Positions 24,172 through 33,896 of a DNA stretch of 64,000 nucleotides are shown one piece after another. Source of the stretch: Histoplasma ohiense (taxonomy: Eukaryota; Ascomycota; Eurotiomycetes; Onygenales; Ajellomycetaceae). How positions within the stretch are numbered: position 1 is the first letter of the stretch; each line of letters opens with the position of its first letter. The notes beneath the pieces are model-generated. The model was given only the letters and a program-made list of their open reading frames with translations. It made no database searches and was not told the origin of the DNA. Made by a program: the position numbers and the translations under genes. The DNA is taken from assembly GCA_017607445.1 (NCBI GenBank), contig JAEVHH010000005.1, forward strand, positions 1,555,001 through 1,619,000, given 5' to 3'.

Positions 24172-25618
24172 TCATGATACGGCCGTCAGCCGGTGGATTT
24201 CTTGAAAATAGAATCTCAAGTCTTCCGGATCAACAAGAGGAGTAATTCCTGTAATTCCCAGGCCTTAGCATCTAAACATTTTTGGTTTCCTTTTCCAACT
24301 AGCCAATCAATAAGAAAATGAGGCTACATACCATGACCCAAATTCGCAATCCACCCCTTCTTCGCACCCCAAAACCCCTTCACCATATTTTCTACAATTG
24401 CAGTAATCGATTCGCGGGAACCATAGAGACAACCCGGATCCGCATTGCCCTGCAACGTAACCCTACCCCGAGCAATGTTCATCGCCTCAACCGGATCATG
24501 CAGCCAATCCAAACCCACAACATCATACCCAGATCCACACAGCGAGTCAAGTGCATACCACGCACCCTTCGCGAACACCGTCATGGGGACGGCCTCCTGA
24601 CCCAACTCCGCCAACCTCCTCGGCAAATTCGCAGAGATATACCTTAGATACGGCAGCGAGAAGTCCGCAAACGAGGCCGGCGATAGCTCCCCCGCCCACG
24701 AGTCGAAGACCTGCACGAGCTGCGACCCCGCCACGACCTGCAGGGCGAGGTATTCGACGCAAATCTCCGCCATCTTCTGTAGTAGCGCCTTCGACGCCTC
24801 GGGATACCGATACACCCACGTCTTGGACTGGATGAACATCTTGCTCCCACCCCCTTCTACCATGTAGCAGAGCAGTGTCCAGGGCGCGCCGCAGAAGCCA
24901 ATCAGCGGTACGCGGCCCTTCAGTTTGTGTCTTGTAAGAGTGATAGCTTTATAGACGTAGTCGAGTTCCTTGGCGACGTCGACTTTCTTGTCTAGTATTT
25001 GGCGGTACTGGGGATCGTCGGGAGATTTTAGGGGTGAGGGGAAGCTGGGGCCTTTCTTGTCGATCATCTCGACAGTCATGCCCATGGCCTGTGGGATGAC
25101 GAGGATGTCGGAGAAGATTATGGCAGCGTCAATGAGCCCTGCGTAGCGCTCGATGGGTTGTAAGGTGAGGGTCGAGGCGATTTCGGGGGAGCGACAACAT
25201 TCGAAGAAGTCATGTTGGCCCTTGACTTGGTGGTATTCAGGGAGGTAGCGGCCGGCTATGAAGAGGGTGTTGTAAGTTGGAAAGTGGAACTCTTTCGTTT
25301 ATAGTTTTTTTTTTTTTTTTTTTTTTTTACATCATTTGATTATTTCCCCTTTGAATTGGTTTATCGTTTTTCTATTTTATTTTCTCTCTGAATAGGTATA
25401 AAGGCTGCGAGTTCGAGAACTTGGAGAGGAAAACGTGGGGTAAGTAGAAGTATCATACCTTGCCGCATAACCCATATTGGTGGGCGTTCAACCTTTTCGC
25501 CTACAAATCACAACATTAATTAGCTGGTGGACCAACGGAAAGGATTTCAGAGAGCAAATATACCTCGAGCGGCCCTTAGCAGAAGATCGTTTTTAAGGGG
25601 TTCGAATTGATGCGACAT
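24172..25618 (-). CDS. HEM12: Uroporphyrinogen decarboxylase
   Basis: Exons 25564-25618, 25459-25500, 24332-25255 and 24172-24248 give 365 aa, the usual length (yeast Hem12 has 362). The enzyme removes four acetate carboxyls from uroporphyrinogen III to form coproporphyrinogen III in the cytosol, a step of haem synthesis. Both family signatures are visible: PIWVMRQAGRYLPEY, spread over exons 2 and 3, and GFCGAPWTLLCYMVEGGGSK. The substrate-site aspartate region (IIFSDILVIPQAMG), QVFDSWAGELSP and the C-terminal NLGHGITPLVDPE are also intact. Exon 2 is only 42 nt. The 203-nt third-position intron (25256-25458) carries a 24-T run. The start is the ATG at 25618, giving MSHQFEPLKNDLLLRAARG, the normal N-terminus of the fungal enzyme. 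Confidence 0.96.
25305..25328 (+). repeat. Homopolymer T run (24 nt) in an intron
   Basis: An uninterrupted 24-T run lies inside the second intron of the uroporphyrinogen decarboxylase gene. On the coding (minus) strand it reads as poly-A, so it is not the polypyrimidine tract. Confidence 0.85.
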
Positions 25619-25940
25619 GTTGACTGTGGAGTTCGTGCTTGCGAAAGGATCAGAAAATAAACTATTGACGAAATTAGTTCCGGGCAAGTTTGCGGAGTCT
25701 GGAAACTCGGGAGATTTTTTTAAGTGTTACTCATTGTCCCACATCGAATATTTTTATTTTTATTTTTATTTTTTATATTTATCCACCTTTGTCCATCTTA
25801 TTCATGTTTGGACGATGGTTAATTGAGAGAATCAGGGTCCTATGTTTCAAAATTTCTGAAGCCTTAATTTGATCTTCGCAGATACTACTGTACGCAAAGC
25901 TATAAAAACGGTGCTCATATCCTATGAATGCTTTGAAATT

Positions 25941-27699
25941 TCATTCGTCTCCCTCCTTCACCCATTTCCGAAGATTTCCAACACTGTACAACGAAGATGA
26001 AATTGCTTGCGCATTTCTTTTGGCCTCCTTTTCATTTTCAGAAGTGGCTAACTGAAATGTACCATGATTGCTGATCTCCTTCGCCATGTCGCTATCAACT
26101 TCCTTCCAATGGAAGGTTTCTTGTTCCCACATTACCGAAAACACCTGAATAAGCTGTTGCGGGGCATCTGATGGTTTTCGCTGCTCCGTTGTCGATCCAG
26201 GCTCGTGTACATTGTCTACCGAGACAACGACGTTGCCCTTGTTATCGATAGACGTGACCCCGAGGGCATTCCCTGAAAGATGCACGGGATTCTGCGCGAC
26301 AATCTTGCCGTCAGGGCTAAAATTGAAAGGAAAGAGTTTTGGCATCCTAGCGCAGAAAAAAGTTAGCTTATTGATGCCCATTACAGGTATCAAATTTCGG
26401 TTTTGATTGCCTACCCTTCTAGAGTTACGAGAACCACACCGGGTGTTTTCACTCTCAGGGAAAAATCGGCTGAAAAGGACATCGCATATATTCCGCTTAC
26501 GGCAATTTCTGGTGGAGATGGCCTATCTGCTGTTGCGGTGGCGTCTTCGTTTGATGCCATGACAATACCATCTACGGGAATTGGAATTTTTTGCAGAAGT
26601 TTCCCTTCCGCCCAACGCCAAGCCAGAATATAATCATCCCCCCCGCCCGATATCAAAATCGACGTGTTCCATGGCAGGACACATAATCTGCTCACAAATG
26701 CAGTATGGCCTAAGCAGTAGGTTTGAATTATGTGACACTGAGGGGGCCCCCTAGAGACCCGAATATGCTCATCTCGATCCGCAGTTATTATATAAGGGCG
26801 AGAAACTGCGGATTCAGGATCGATGCACAAATCCACGCATGCGATGTCAGTGAGCATAGACACATGTCCTAGAAGTAGCTTAAGCTCGAATGTAGGGCCA
26901 GTCTTCTCCGTTGGAATCTTCGCGCCCACTCTTAGCTGCTGCTCGAGGGCTTGTAGATTGCGTTTCGTATGGACTGTGAGTACGGAAGCAGATGGCTGAA
27001 GGGGCTGTGAAAGCTGCGCGCTTTTCTTGGGAGGTGGTTTGAGGTTTTCTGTTGGGAAAATTGGAAGAGAGTAGACATCTCCAAATTTATCTCCACATAG
27101 AATGGTAGATTCGTCACTCGACAGTACGACTGCACATGGCCGTTTGGGCATACATCTAGAATTGCGTTAGGACAATTGACAGATTTTTTCTCATATTCTG
27201 GGGTTTTCTAAGAGACTGATATTTACCGTTCGCTTAATTGGGAGAGAGCCCCGCTCGAGTTCACTGCAAAGACTCGTATACACTTATCTTCTGCAGAAAC
27301 TACAACGATGTGTTTCCCCGATTTTGAGGCTGTCACAATTGGGATCGTCTCCCATGCCAATTTCGAGTCTTGCGCTTTCTTAGATCCATTGACTTTAGCC
27401 CGCTGTACCTTACTTTCTTCACCACTGACAATATATTGTGAGGCTTCTGGTGAAAGTTTCCGCCTTTTCTCGGGAGGTTCACTGCCTTCAGCGTCACCCT
27501 TACTATGGGAGTCTGCATTCTTTGCATTTGTAGCTCTGGCCTGCGCCTCGTTGTTCAAGGGCCAGACGCAGAGCGAATGCCCCGTTCTGCCATCTAACAC
27601 ATATATTCTTGGTCCAGCAGCTCCCACAAGGAAGTTTGGAGCCCCCGGAGCGCAATCCCCCAGCCACTGGATGCACTGGAAGGGATGCTGGAAAGGCAT
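25941..27699 (-). CDS. TRM82: tRNA (guanine-N7)-methyltransferase non-catalytic WD40 subunit
   Basis: Exons 27227-27699, 26415-27155 and 25941-26346 give 539 aa, all junctions in phase. Trm82 (WDR4) is the WD40 partner of the Trm8 catalytic subunit; together they form m7G46 in tRNA variable loops and protect tRNAs from rapid decay. Diagnostic segments are the first WD blade (FLVGAAGPRIYVLDGRTG), a charged insertion (EPPEKRRKLSPEA), and CMPKRPCAVVLSSDESTILCGDKFGDVYSLP. These are followed by the conserved LLLGHVSMLTDIAC, IITADRDEHIRVSRGPP, YCLGHTAFVSRLCVLPWN and LISGGGDDYILAWRW. The last exon carries a variable region and ends in GNLRKWVKEGDE. The gene is divergent from RPP0, with 490 bp between starts and a TCACGTGA in the gap. 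Its 3' end lies only 322 bp from the uroporphyrinogen decarboxylase start. Confidence 0.93.
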
Positions 27700-28189
27700 G
27701 ATCTGGGAATCGATCTCTCACGGAGAACATATGTTTCAGGGCTCATCACAACAAGATGCAATTTTCTGATGTTGCGAATCAGATTAATCCATTTGAGCCA
27801 ATGAAAGCGAGTCTTGGCAAGTTCGGGGCCCTTGAAAGCTCACCAGTGAACAACGATGTCATTTTAAGCAAGATTCATGTAAAATATGGAGGACTCCCAA
27901 AAAAAGAAAGGAAGAAAGAAAAGGAAGAAAGTAAAAAGAAAATATCATGCCCTACATGAATAATTTAATCGCCTTTCAGTTTCCATATCTCAGGCGTTCC
28001 AAGGTTCTATGGAGGTGAATTTTCACGTGATCTAGCATTGGCCCTAGTTAGCCGAATCCACAAGCAAAAATCTCGACAATAATCTTTGGAAAAATCACAA
28101 CCACGGCCATCCTCCGTGTCAACACTCCAATTTCCTCCACGATATTTACCTCGCCCTTAAACATCCTATCTTCATCCCAATAAGAAGAC
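27700..28189. promoter_or_regulatory. Bidirectional promoter region TRM82 / RPP0
   Basis: 490 bp separates the two divergent start codons. The region holds a TCACGTGA palindrome (28023-28030), a purine-rich block near 27898-27945 on the plus strand, and a CT-rich stretch just before the RPP0 ATG, which is typical of ribosomal protein promoters. Confidence 0.6.
28023..28030. promoter_or_regulatory. TCACGTGA palindrome (bHLH/Cbf1-type E-box)
   Basis: Perfect palindrome in the TRM82/RPP0 divergent gap, 160 bp upstream of the RPP0 start and 324 bp upstream of the TRM82 start. Identical to copies at 5838, 33396 and 36547. Confidence 0.5.
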
Positions 28190-29273
28190 ATGGGGGGCAG
28201 GTCCGCGAACAAAGCCGCTTACTTCGATAAGCTGAAGGCGCTGCTTGATGAGTACCGCTCGGTCCTCATCGTCACTGTCGACAATGTCAGCTCCCAGCAG
28301 ATGCACGAAATCCGCCTCAGCCTGAGAGGCGAGGCCGTTGTCCTCATGGGAAAGAACACCATGGTATGCCAAACAAGCGTCGATTGCCGTTCCGGGATGT
28401 TGATCGCTAACAATTGATCTCAAATTAGGTTCGCCGTGCCATCAAAGGCTTCGTCGCAGATAACCCGGAATATGAACGTCTTTTGCCTCACGTCAGGGGC
28501 AATATTGGTTTCATTTTCACCAACGCTGACTTGAAAGATGTCAGACAGAAGGTGCTTTCAAACAGGATTGCCGCCCCTGCTCGTGCCGGTGCCGTCGCTC
28601 CTTTGGATGTCTATGTCCCCGCAGGGAACACTGGCATGGAACCCGGAAAAACCTCTTTCTTCCAGGCTCTCGGTGTCCCTACCAAGATTGCTCGTGGTAC
28701 CATTGAAATTACCACTGATCTGAAGCTCGTTGAGGCTGGCTCGAAAGTCGGTGCTTCCGAAGCCACGCTCCTCAACATGCTGAACATCTCTCCGTTTACC
28801 TACGGTATGACTGTGGCTCAGATCTACGATGACGGCCAGACCTTCAGCCCCGATGTTTTGGACGTTGGCGAGGAGCAGCTGTTGTCCAGCCTCCAGTCTG
28901 CCATCCGGACCATCACCACCATATCTCTGGCCACAAACTTCCCCACCCTGCCATCCGTCATGCATTCGGTTGTCAACTCTTACAAGAACATGATTGCGAT
29001 TGCGCTCGAGACGGAATACGGATGGAGCGAGATCGAAGAGCTCAAGGATCGCATTGCCAACCCTGAGGCCTATGCTGCTGCCGCCCCTGCTGCCGAAGCT
29101 GCAAAGGGAGAAGAGACAAAGGAGGCAGCCAAGGAGGAGTCGGAGGCTGAGGAAAGCGAAGATGAAGGAGGTATGAAAATCCCCATCCGGGACTCCTGGA
29201 CACTCCTTACTTGAATTTCCCACAACACTTATACTGACTGCCGTCTCTAGGGTTTGGTGACCTTTTCGGTTAA
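28190..29273 (+). CDS. RPP0: 60S acidic ribosomal protein P0 (stalk base)
   Basis: Exons 28190-28363, 28429-29170 and 29251-29273 give 312 aa. P0 (uL10) binds the GTPase-associated centre of 25S rRNA and carries the P1/P2 dimers that recruit elongation factors. The start MGGRSANKAAYFDKLKALLD, the rRNA-binding block (LRGEAVVLMGKNTMVRRAI), RGNIGFIFTNADL, VPAGNTGMEPGKTSFFQALG and the Ala/Glu-rich hinge are all present. The last exon supplies only GFGDLFG and stop, so the factor-binding tail is made by a seven-codon exon. That tail departs from the common fungal stalk ending GFGLFD. Retaining the last intron would replace it with a short unrelated tail. The gene is divergent from TRM82. Confidence 0.97.
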
Positions 29274-30480
29274 ACGCAACATTGCTTTGATTCCTACTCC
29301 GAGATATTAATGCAAATGAATGTAGCATATTTATGGCCTTTATGTCTTGCGCACTAGATCAAATGCAAAACTGCATAAAAACAATAAACAAATTGACACA
29401 AGCTCGCCTACCAACGCGAGCTTCGAATTTGATGTGTATTTTTTTTTTGTCAAATTATATTATCCAACGCACCAATAGATCACACCAACAACGCGATTTG
29501 CGCCAGTTCCCAACTAAAGTAGTACGTACATCCAAGCATTCCCTTCCCCCACCCCCCTTTTTTTTTTGGTCCAATCCACGCACATTTTCCTGGCCATATA
29601 AATGCAAGGCCCCCTTGTCCCTGGCGAATGATTAAATCTTTTTAACCCCGATTATTCCATGAAGATCAACTAAATAGCAACAACAACACTCTAATTTTTT
29701 AATGACGCCTCGCTCTTCAACACCTTGCTTCTCCTATCTCTGTGTTCTATTTGAGTCCAGAAACTAATTCAAAATCAGCCTGCTAGTTTCTACTCTCGAA
29801 TTATGTATTCTCCGCCGTCCGGATCGACTCCGCCCGATCTCTTGTAGATTCTTATTTTCCCAGTGAACGAAGTTCGTAGTTGTGTCCAAGTATTTCCAAT
29901 CTTGATCCGTCTCCTCTGCTTATGCCAGAAAATTGGCAAGTGTTTATAATCTTGTGTAGGTATCTGAAAAAGGTTCTTCCATTCATGCACGAATTAAGTA
30001 AAATATTTTCGTGTTTTGAATTCAAACAAGGTCAAACCACGCCTCCTTCCCAACTGGATATAAATTAACCGCAAAAAAATTAATGTGAAATAAATTTCTT
30101 CCTCTGACTTGACTTTGTTCCGTATGTGTGTGACCTACCAAGTTAGAGAGCTAACTGGAGAGCCGGAATTGGCAAATATGGTGGTGCAGTGTTTGTTTAC
30201 ATGACGTCCAAAGGTGTATCGAGTTCTGGGAACGCTATGAGGTGCATTCAGGGAGAAGGTGACAAGATATATCCAACACAGTGGTGGTTGGAATTAGCAA
30301 TATATCAATAGTCCAATTTTCACCTTATACATCACTGGTATATATAAGTACAGCTAGAGCGAGACAAGCTACGTCCTCTCCCAACCTTCAACCGACCGAT
30401 TCCCTTATCGCCCACATGTATTCAGAGTAACAACATAGTCAATATATTCCCAAGAAAGGTTCAATCTCTTGTTTCCCCAT
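29274..30480. other. Convergent 3' flanks of RPP0 and VPS53
   Basis: 1.2 kb of AT-rich sequence with no recognised gene. RPP0 and VPS53 converge here. No RNA gene or repeat family is seen. Confidence 0.5.
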
Positions 30481-33234
30481 CTACTTTCCCCCACTTTCAT
30501 CTCCACTCTTCCCGAACCGTCCACCTAGCCCACCCAAATCCCTCCGAAAGAATTTCCCAATATTTTTAAGATTCTCATTAAGGTTCGTTGACCCTAGTCC
30601 GGTACTCTCTATACCATCCCCCCGTTGTCCTAGGCTGGCGCCTAAACCGACCACAGGAGTGGCCGAGCCTGGTGGGGAGTTGGCTGCAGAAATTCCGGGC
30701 CCACCGGCTCCAGGGCCACCAACAAGAGGAGTGCCCAGTCTGTCAACCCCATCTCTGGCTGCGGATATGAGTGCAGAACCGAGGCTCGAGGCATCGAATC
30801 GAGCTGGAAGGGCGCTAGTTGCGAGTGAGGAGCCGCCAACTCCGCCTAGGTTGCTCAGACCCAGGCCTTGGGATACAGTTGCCGTGGGGGCCGTGGTGGA
30901 TGATGATGATGTCGGAGGCTGCAATTGGGTGAACAGAGGATTGCTTGGTTGTAAGTTGGATGCATGACGGTCAGAGGATTTGTGGACTTGAAACAGCTCA
31001 ATGAGCTGGTTTTGTTCCTGTTTGCTTCGGATTCCTTTGACTTCAAGGATCCTACGGAAGTTTGCATCGCTTCGGTCAGCGATGTGAATGAGGTAAGCCT
31101 GCACAAGGGCTTCAGGTGGGGTAGCTCGGACTTGGAGAGTTTTCAGGAGAAGGTCGACTTTTTGGAAGGACGTGTTTAGTCGCTTGGTAAATCCGGCTGG
31201 TGGCGGGGAAAGAAGATTGGCGATGGCACTTTTTATTGTGTAAGCGTCAAGGAGCATCTGTGATGGTTGTTAGCGGGGAGAGGTTTTGTGGATAAGTTTA
31301 CGAAAACATGATCCTACTTGTTCAGCACCAGTCTCTGACACGGGCTTGCACTGGAAAATATTGGCTATGTAGGTGCTTGAGAGGTGTTCCACAAAATTAT
31401 CAGCAAATGCTCGCGCATATTGATGTTTATGCAACATTTTCAGGATTTCCTCGGATTTGGATTTGGCTCTGTTCAACAGTACCGCAACAAAGGAGCTCTG
31501 GTCGCTGACGGTTTCCAATTTGTTCCACGTTGTATTCCGCATTTCTTTCCACGATGGCTCTAATTCAACCTCGACATTTCGGACCAGTCCACGCACAGCT
31601 GAACTGGCAATGCCCATAAAAGCATCGGCCTGGCTCTGTAGATCGATACTTTGCTTGAAGTTCTCCTCAATCCGACCTTTAATTTTATCTTCGAGCTGGT
31701 TGCACGTCGAGTAACAGTAATCGGCTGTGTTTAGCACTAGTATAAGGTCTTCTAAGGATGGAGTTTTGGAGGGAGTCTGCCCGCTTGCGCGTTCAGTGAC
31801 AAAATACAGAAGCACTTGCTGAGCATATTGATCCAAATATTTTGCAAATAGCTTCGAAAGTTCTGATAAACTAGAGCCAGTGGATAATTTGGCACACTGT
31901 GCGAGAGACTGCCGATAAAAGGTGAAAAGGTCGGTAGAAGAAGGAATAACTAGGCGGGACGTAAACTCCTCATCTGGAGGCTTTATTGGTTGCTGTCGAT
32001 ATTTCGGTATCAGGGCCGATAACTGCTTGTCCTGAGCTTCAATCCATACACTAAGGTACGGCTCAAACGCTTTAGATATCGACTGGCCAAATGCGGGAGA
32101 TTCGATCGATGTGAATGTATCAGAAGACGCACGAGATTGAGAGCTGAACCTCCGATCAAGGAATTGTTCGAAATCAAGGGTTTCTTGCATACAAGAAAGG
32201 AGAAGGTTAACGTCTAATGTTTGTCCACTCCGAAGTGACCGGGAGAGAATTCCCTTGAAATCTTCCCGCGTCCCCTCACAGAACACATTTGCTAAGCTTT
32301 CACCGACTTTCCAGGAAGGCGGAAATATCGACCCATGCTCTTCATCATATGTCTTTAGCATTCTTCTGAACCAAGAATACCTTCTCGAAATATTATCCAA
32401 AGATCCTGCTTCCTCATTGCCTCGAAACACTTGGCGATATTCCCTTAACTGTGTATTGCAATACCAGGTCATTAATCTTGACTTTGCCATATCCCCGAAG
32501 ACTTCCATAACCAAACATCCTTCGACCAGCACACTCTTTCTCTGTGGGATCTCCCCCTTCGCAAATATAATCTCGAAATCTTCGCAAACCTGCTCGAGTA
32601 GTTCTCGTTGGATATCAGCCACGTTACGGCTCAACGTAGCAATCTGGTCGATGGATCGATAGGATTTGAAGTGCGCCATAAGTTGGATCACCGCCGCAAG
32701 TAGCTGCGCACAGTCGCGATATTGCCTCGATTTGCTCAACGCTTTCAATTGTTCGTACGCAGTAGTAAGCATTTGCAATCTCTTCAATGCCGTCATCGAC
32801 AGAGTTAAGTTCTTCTTTGCGTTATCCAGCTGTTTGATCTCCGCTGTCATCTCGGTGATGGCTTGTTCTGTCTTTAAAGCGCGCTCACGAACGTCATCAA
32901 TCTTCTTAAATAATTCGGCCATGTCTACTTTTGCTGTTTGCACTCGCTGTACGCTTTCCGCATTGGATGCGGCTTGTCGTTCGACAAGTGAAGCAATGTC
33001 ACTGTCAAGCTCATCTTGGTATGTTTGGAGCGCATCGGAGGTTCTGTACACGGATGAGAGAGCAGACGGATGGGAGAAGATGGCATTGAGGTGATCTATA
33101 GGATCGTAGTCGACTACAGAAATCATCGTCAGCTCGATATGTGAGATTCCAGGAGAAATTGCGAGCTTGCCTCCATCCAACGGATCGGGATTGGACACGC
33201 CGTTCTCAGTCATGAGGGCGATGGTGGGTGACAT
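30481..33234 (-). CDS. VPS53: GARP complex subunit Vps53
   Basis: Exons 31318-33234 and 30481-31257, with a probable extra GC-AG intron at 33114-33170; 878 aa with that intron removed, 897 aa if it is kept. Vps53 is one of four subunits of the GARP tether, which receives endosome-derived vesicles at the trans-Golgi. The N-terminal signature YDPIDHLNAIFSHPSALS is followed by a long coiled coil (QDELDSDIASLVERQAA to IAT). It includes the highly conserved NAKKNLTLSMTALKRLQML, then TAYEQLKALSKSRQYRDCAQ. The helical-rod C-terminus ends in a Gly/Ser-rich tail (GLGSTNLNENLKNIGKFFRRDLGG). The start is the first in-frame ATG (33234); a second ATG at 33213 is equally possible. It faces a small possible plus-strand gene whose ATG is at 33514. 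Confidence 0.92.
33114..33170 (-). other. Probable in-frame 57-nt GC-AG intron in VPS53
   Basis: On the minus strand the donor is GGAG|GCAAGC, a GCTGACG branch-like site lies shortly before the end, and the acceptor is TCTGTAG|TCGAC. Removal joins DPLDG to VDYDPIDHL and deletes 19 residues that look unlike the family. The length is a multiple of three and has no stop, so the unspliced frame also stays open. Confidence 0.55.
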
Positions 33235-33896
33235 CCCAATGAATTGGACGTCACACCCAGCCACATAATGCGGCCCACTCTGATAGCAGGTACCGCTATG
33301 TGTATGTCAAATTATATTAAGGACGATCGATATAAATCAGTTGTCCGCTGAGTTTTGCGATTATGGGTTGCTTACAATCGAGGTCAAAAGAAAAGTCACG
33401 TGATGTTGAAATCGGGTCTGTCGTTGCGTTTCCGCTTGATAAGACTATATAAATGTATGGTACTTTGAAATTGGTATCTAGTTCCTGAGCTTTCTATTAA
33501 GTCTCACACAATCATGCCTAGCGACTCCGGTAAGTTGGGTTTCTATTTAAGCCTCCACAAAACAAACATCCAAAACAAACAAATGAAATCCTTTGTGTGT
33601 ATCATCGTAGCCCTTTTAGGATAGAAACTTGAAGAAAGTTATATATGAATCAGACATAGAAAGGGAAGCAAACGACAAACACCCTTAACCGTAAATTAAG
33701 CCAACTGCTGGTCCAAACAAAAGTACTCTCCTCAGCAGTTGTATCCCTCGTCTATAACCACTCCTTGGAACCCTCCAACGACCTCCATCTCGTTCTCCAG
33801 TAAATAATGTGCGGAAACCAATAAGCACCGCTCAGGCCGATTTGAAATACCACAACCTCTGCCCATAGTTGTGCTAAAAAAACGAATCCGTTGTAA
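33235..33896. other. Intergenic between VPS53 and MEX67, with a possible small plus-strand gene
   Basis: The gap holds a TCACGTGA palindrome (33396-33403), a TATATAAA (33446-33453) and, 61 nt further, an ATG starting MPSDS with a perfect GTAAGT donor after 16 nt (33514-33529). I could not find a convincing continuation. The right part is the 3' flank of MEX67 and carries a 55-codon minus-strand frame (33752-33919) that overlaps the last MEX67 exon. Confidence 0.4.
33396..33403. promoter_or_regulatory. TCACGTGA palindrome (bHLH/Cbf1-type E-box)
   Basis: Perfect palindrome, 162 bp upstream of the VPS53 start and 111 bp upstream of the ATG at 33514. Confidence 0.5.

Noticed and set aside
28558..29328. 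256-codon minus-strand frame opposite RPP0
   Set aside because: Antisense shadow of a highly codon-biased gene; the plus-strand protein is unambiguous.
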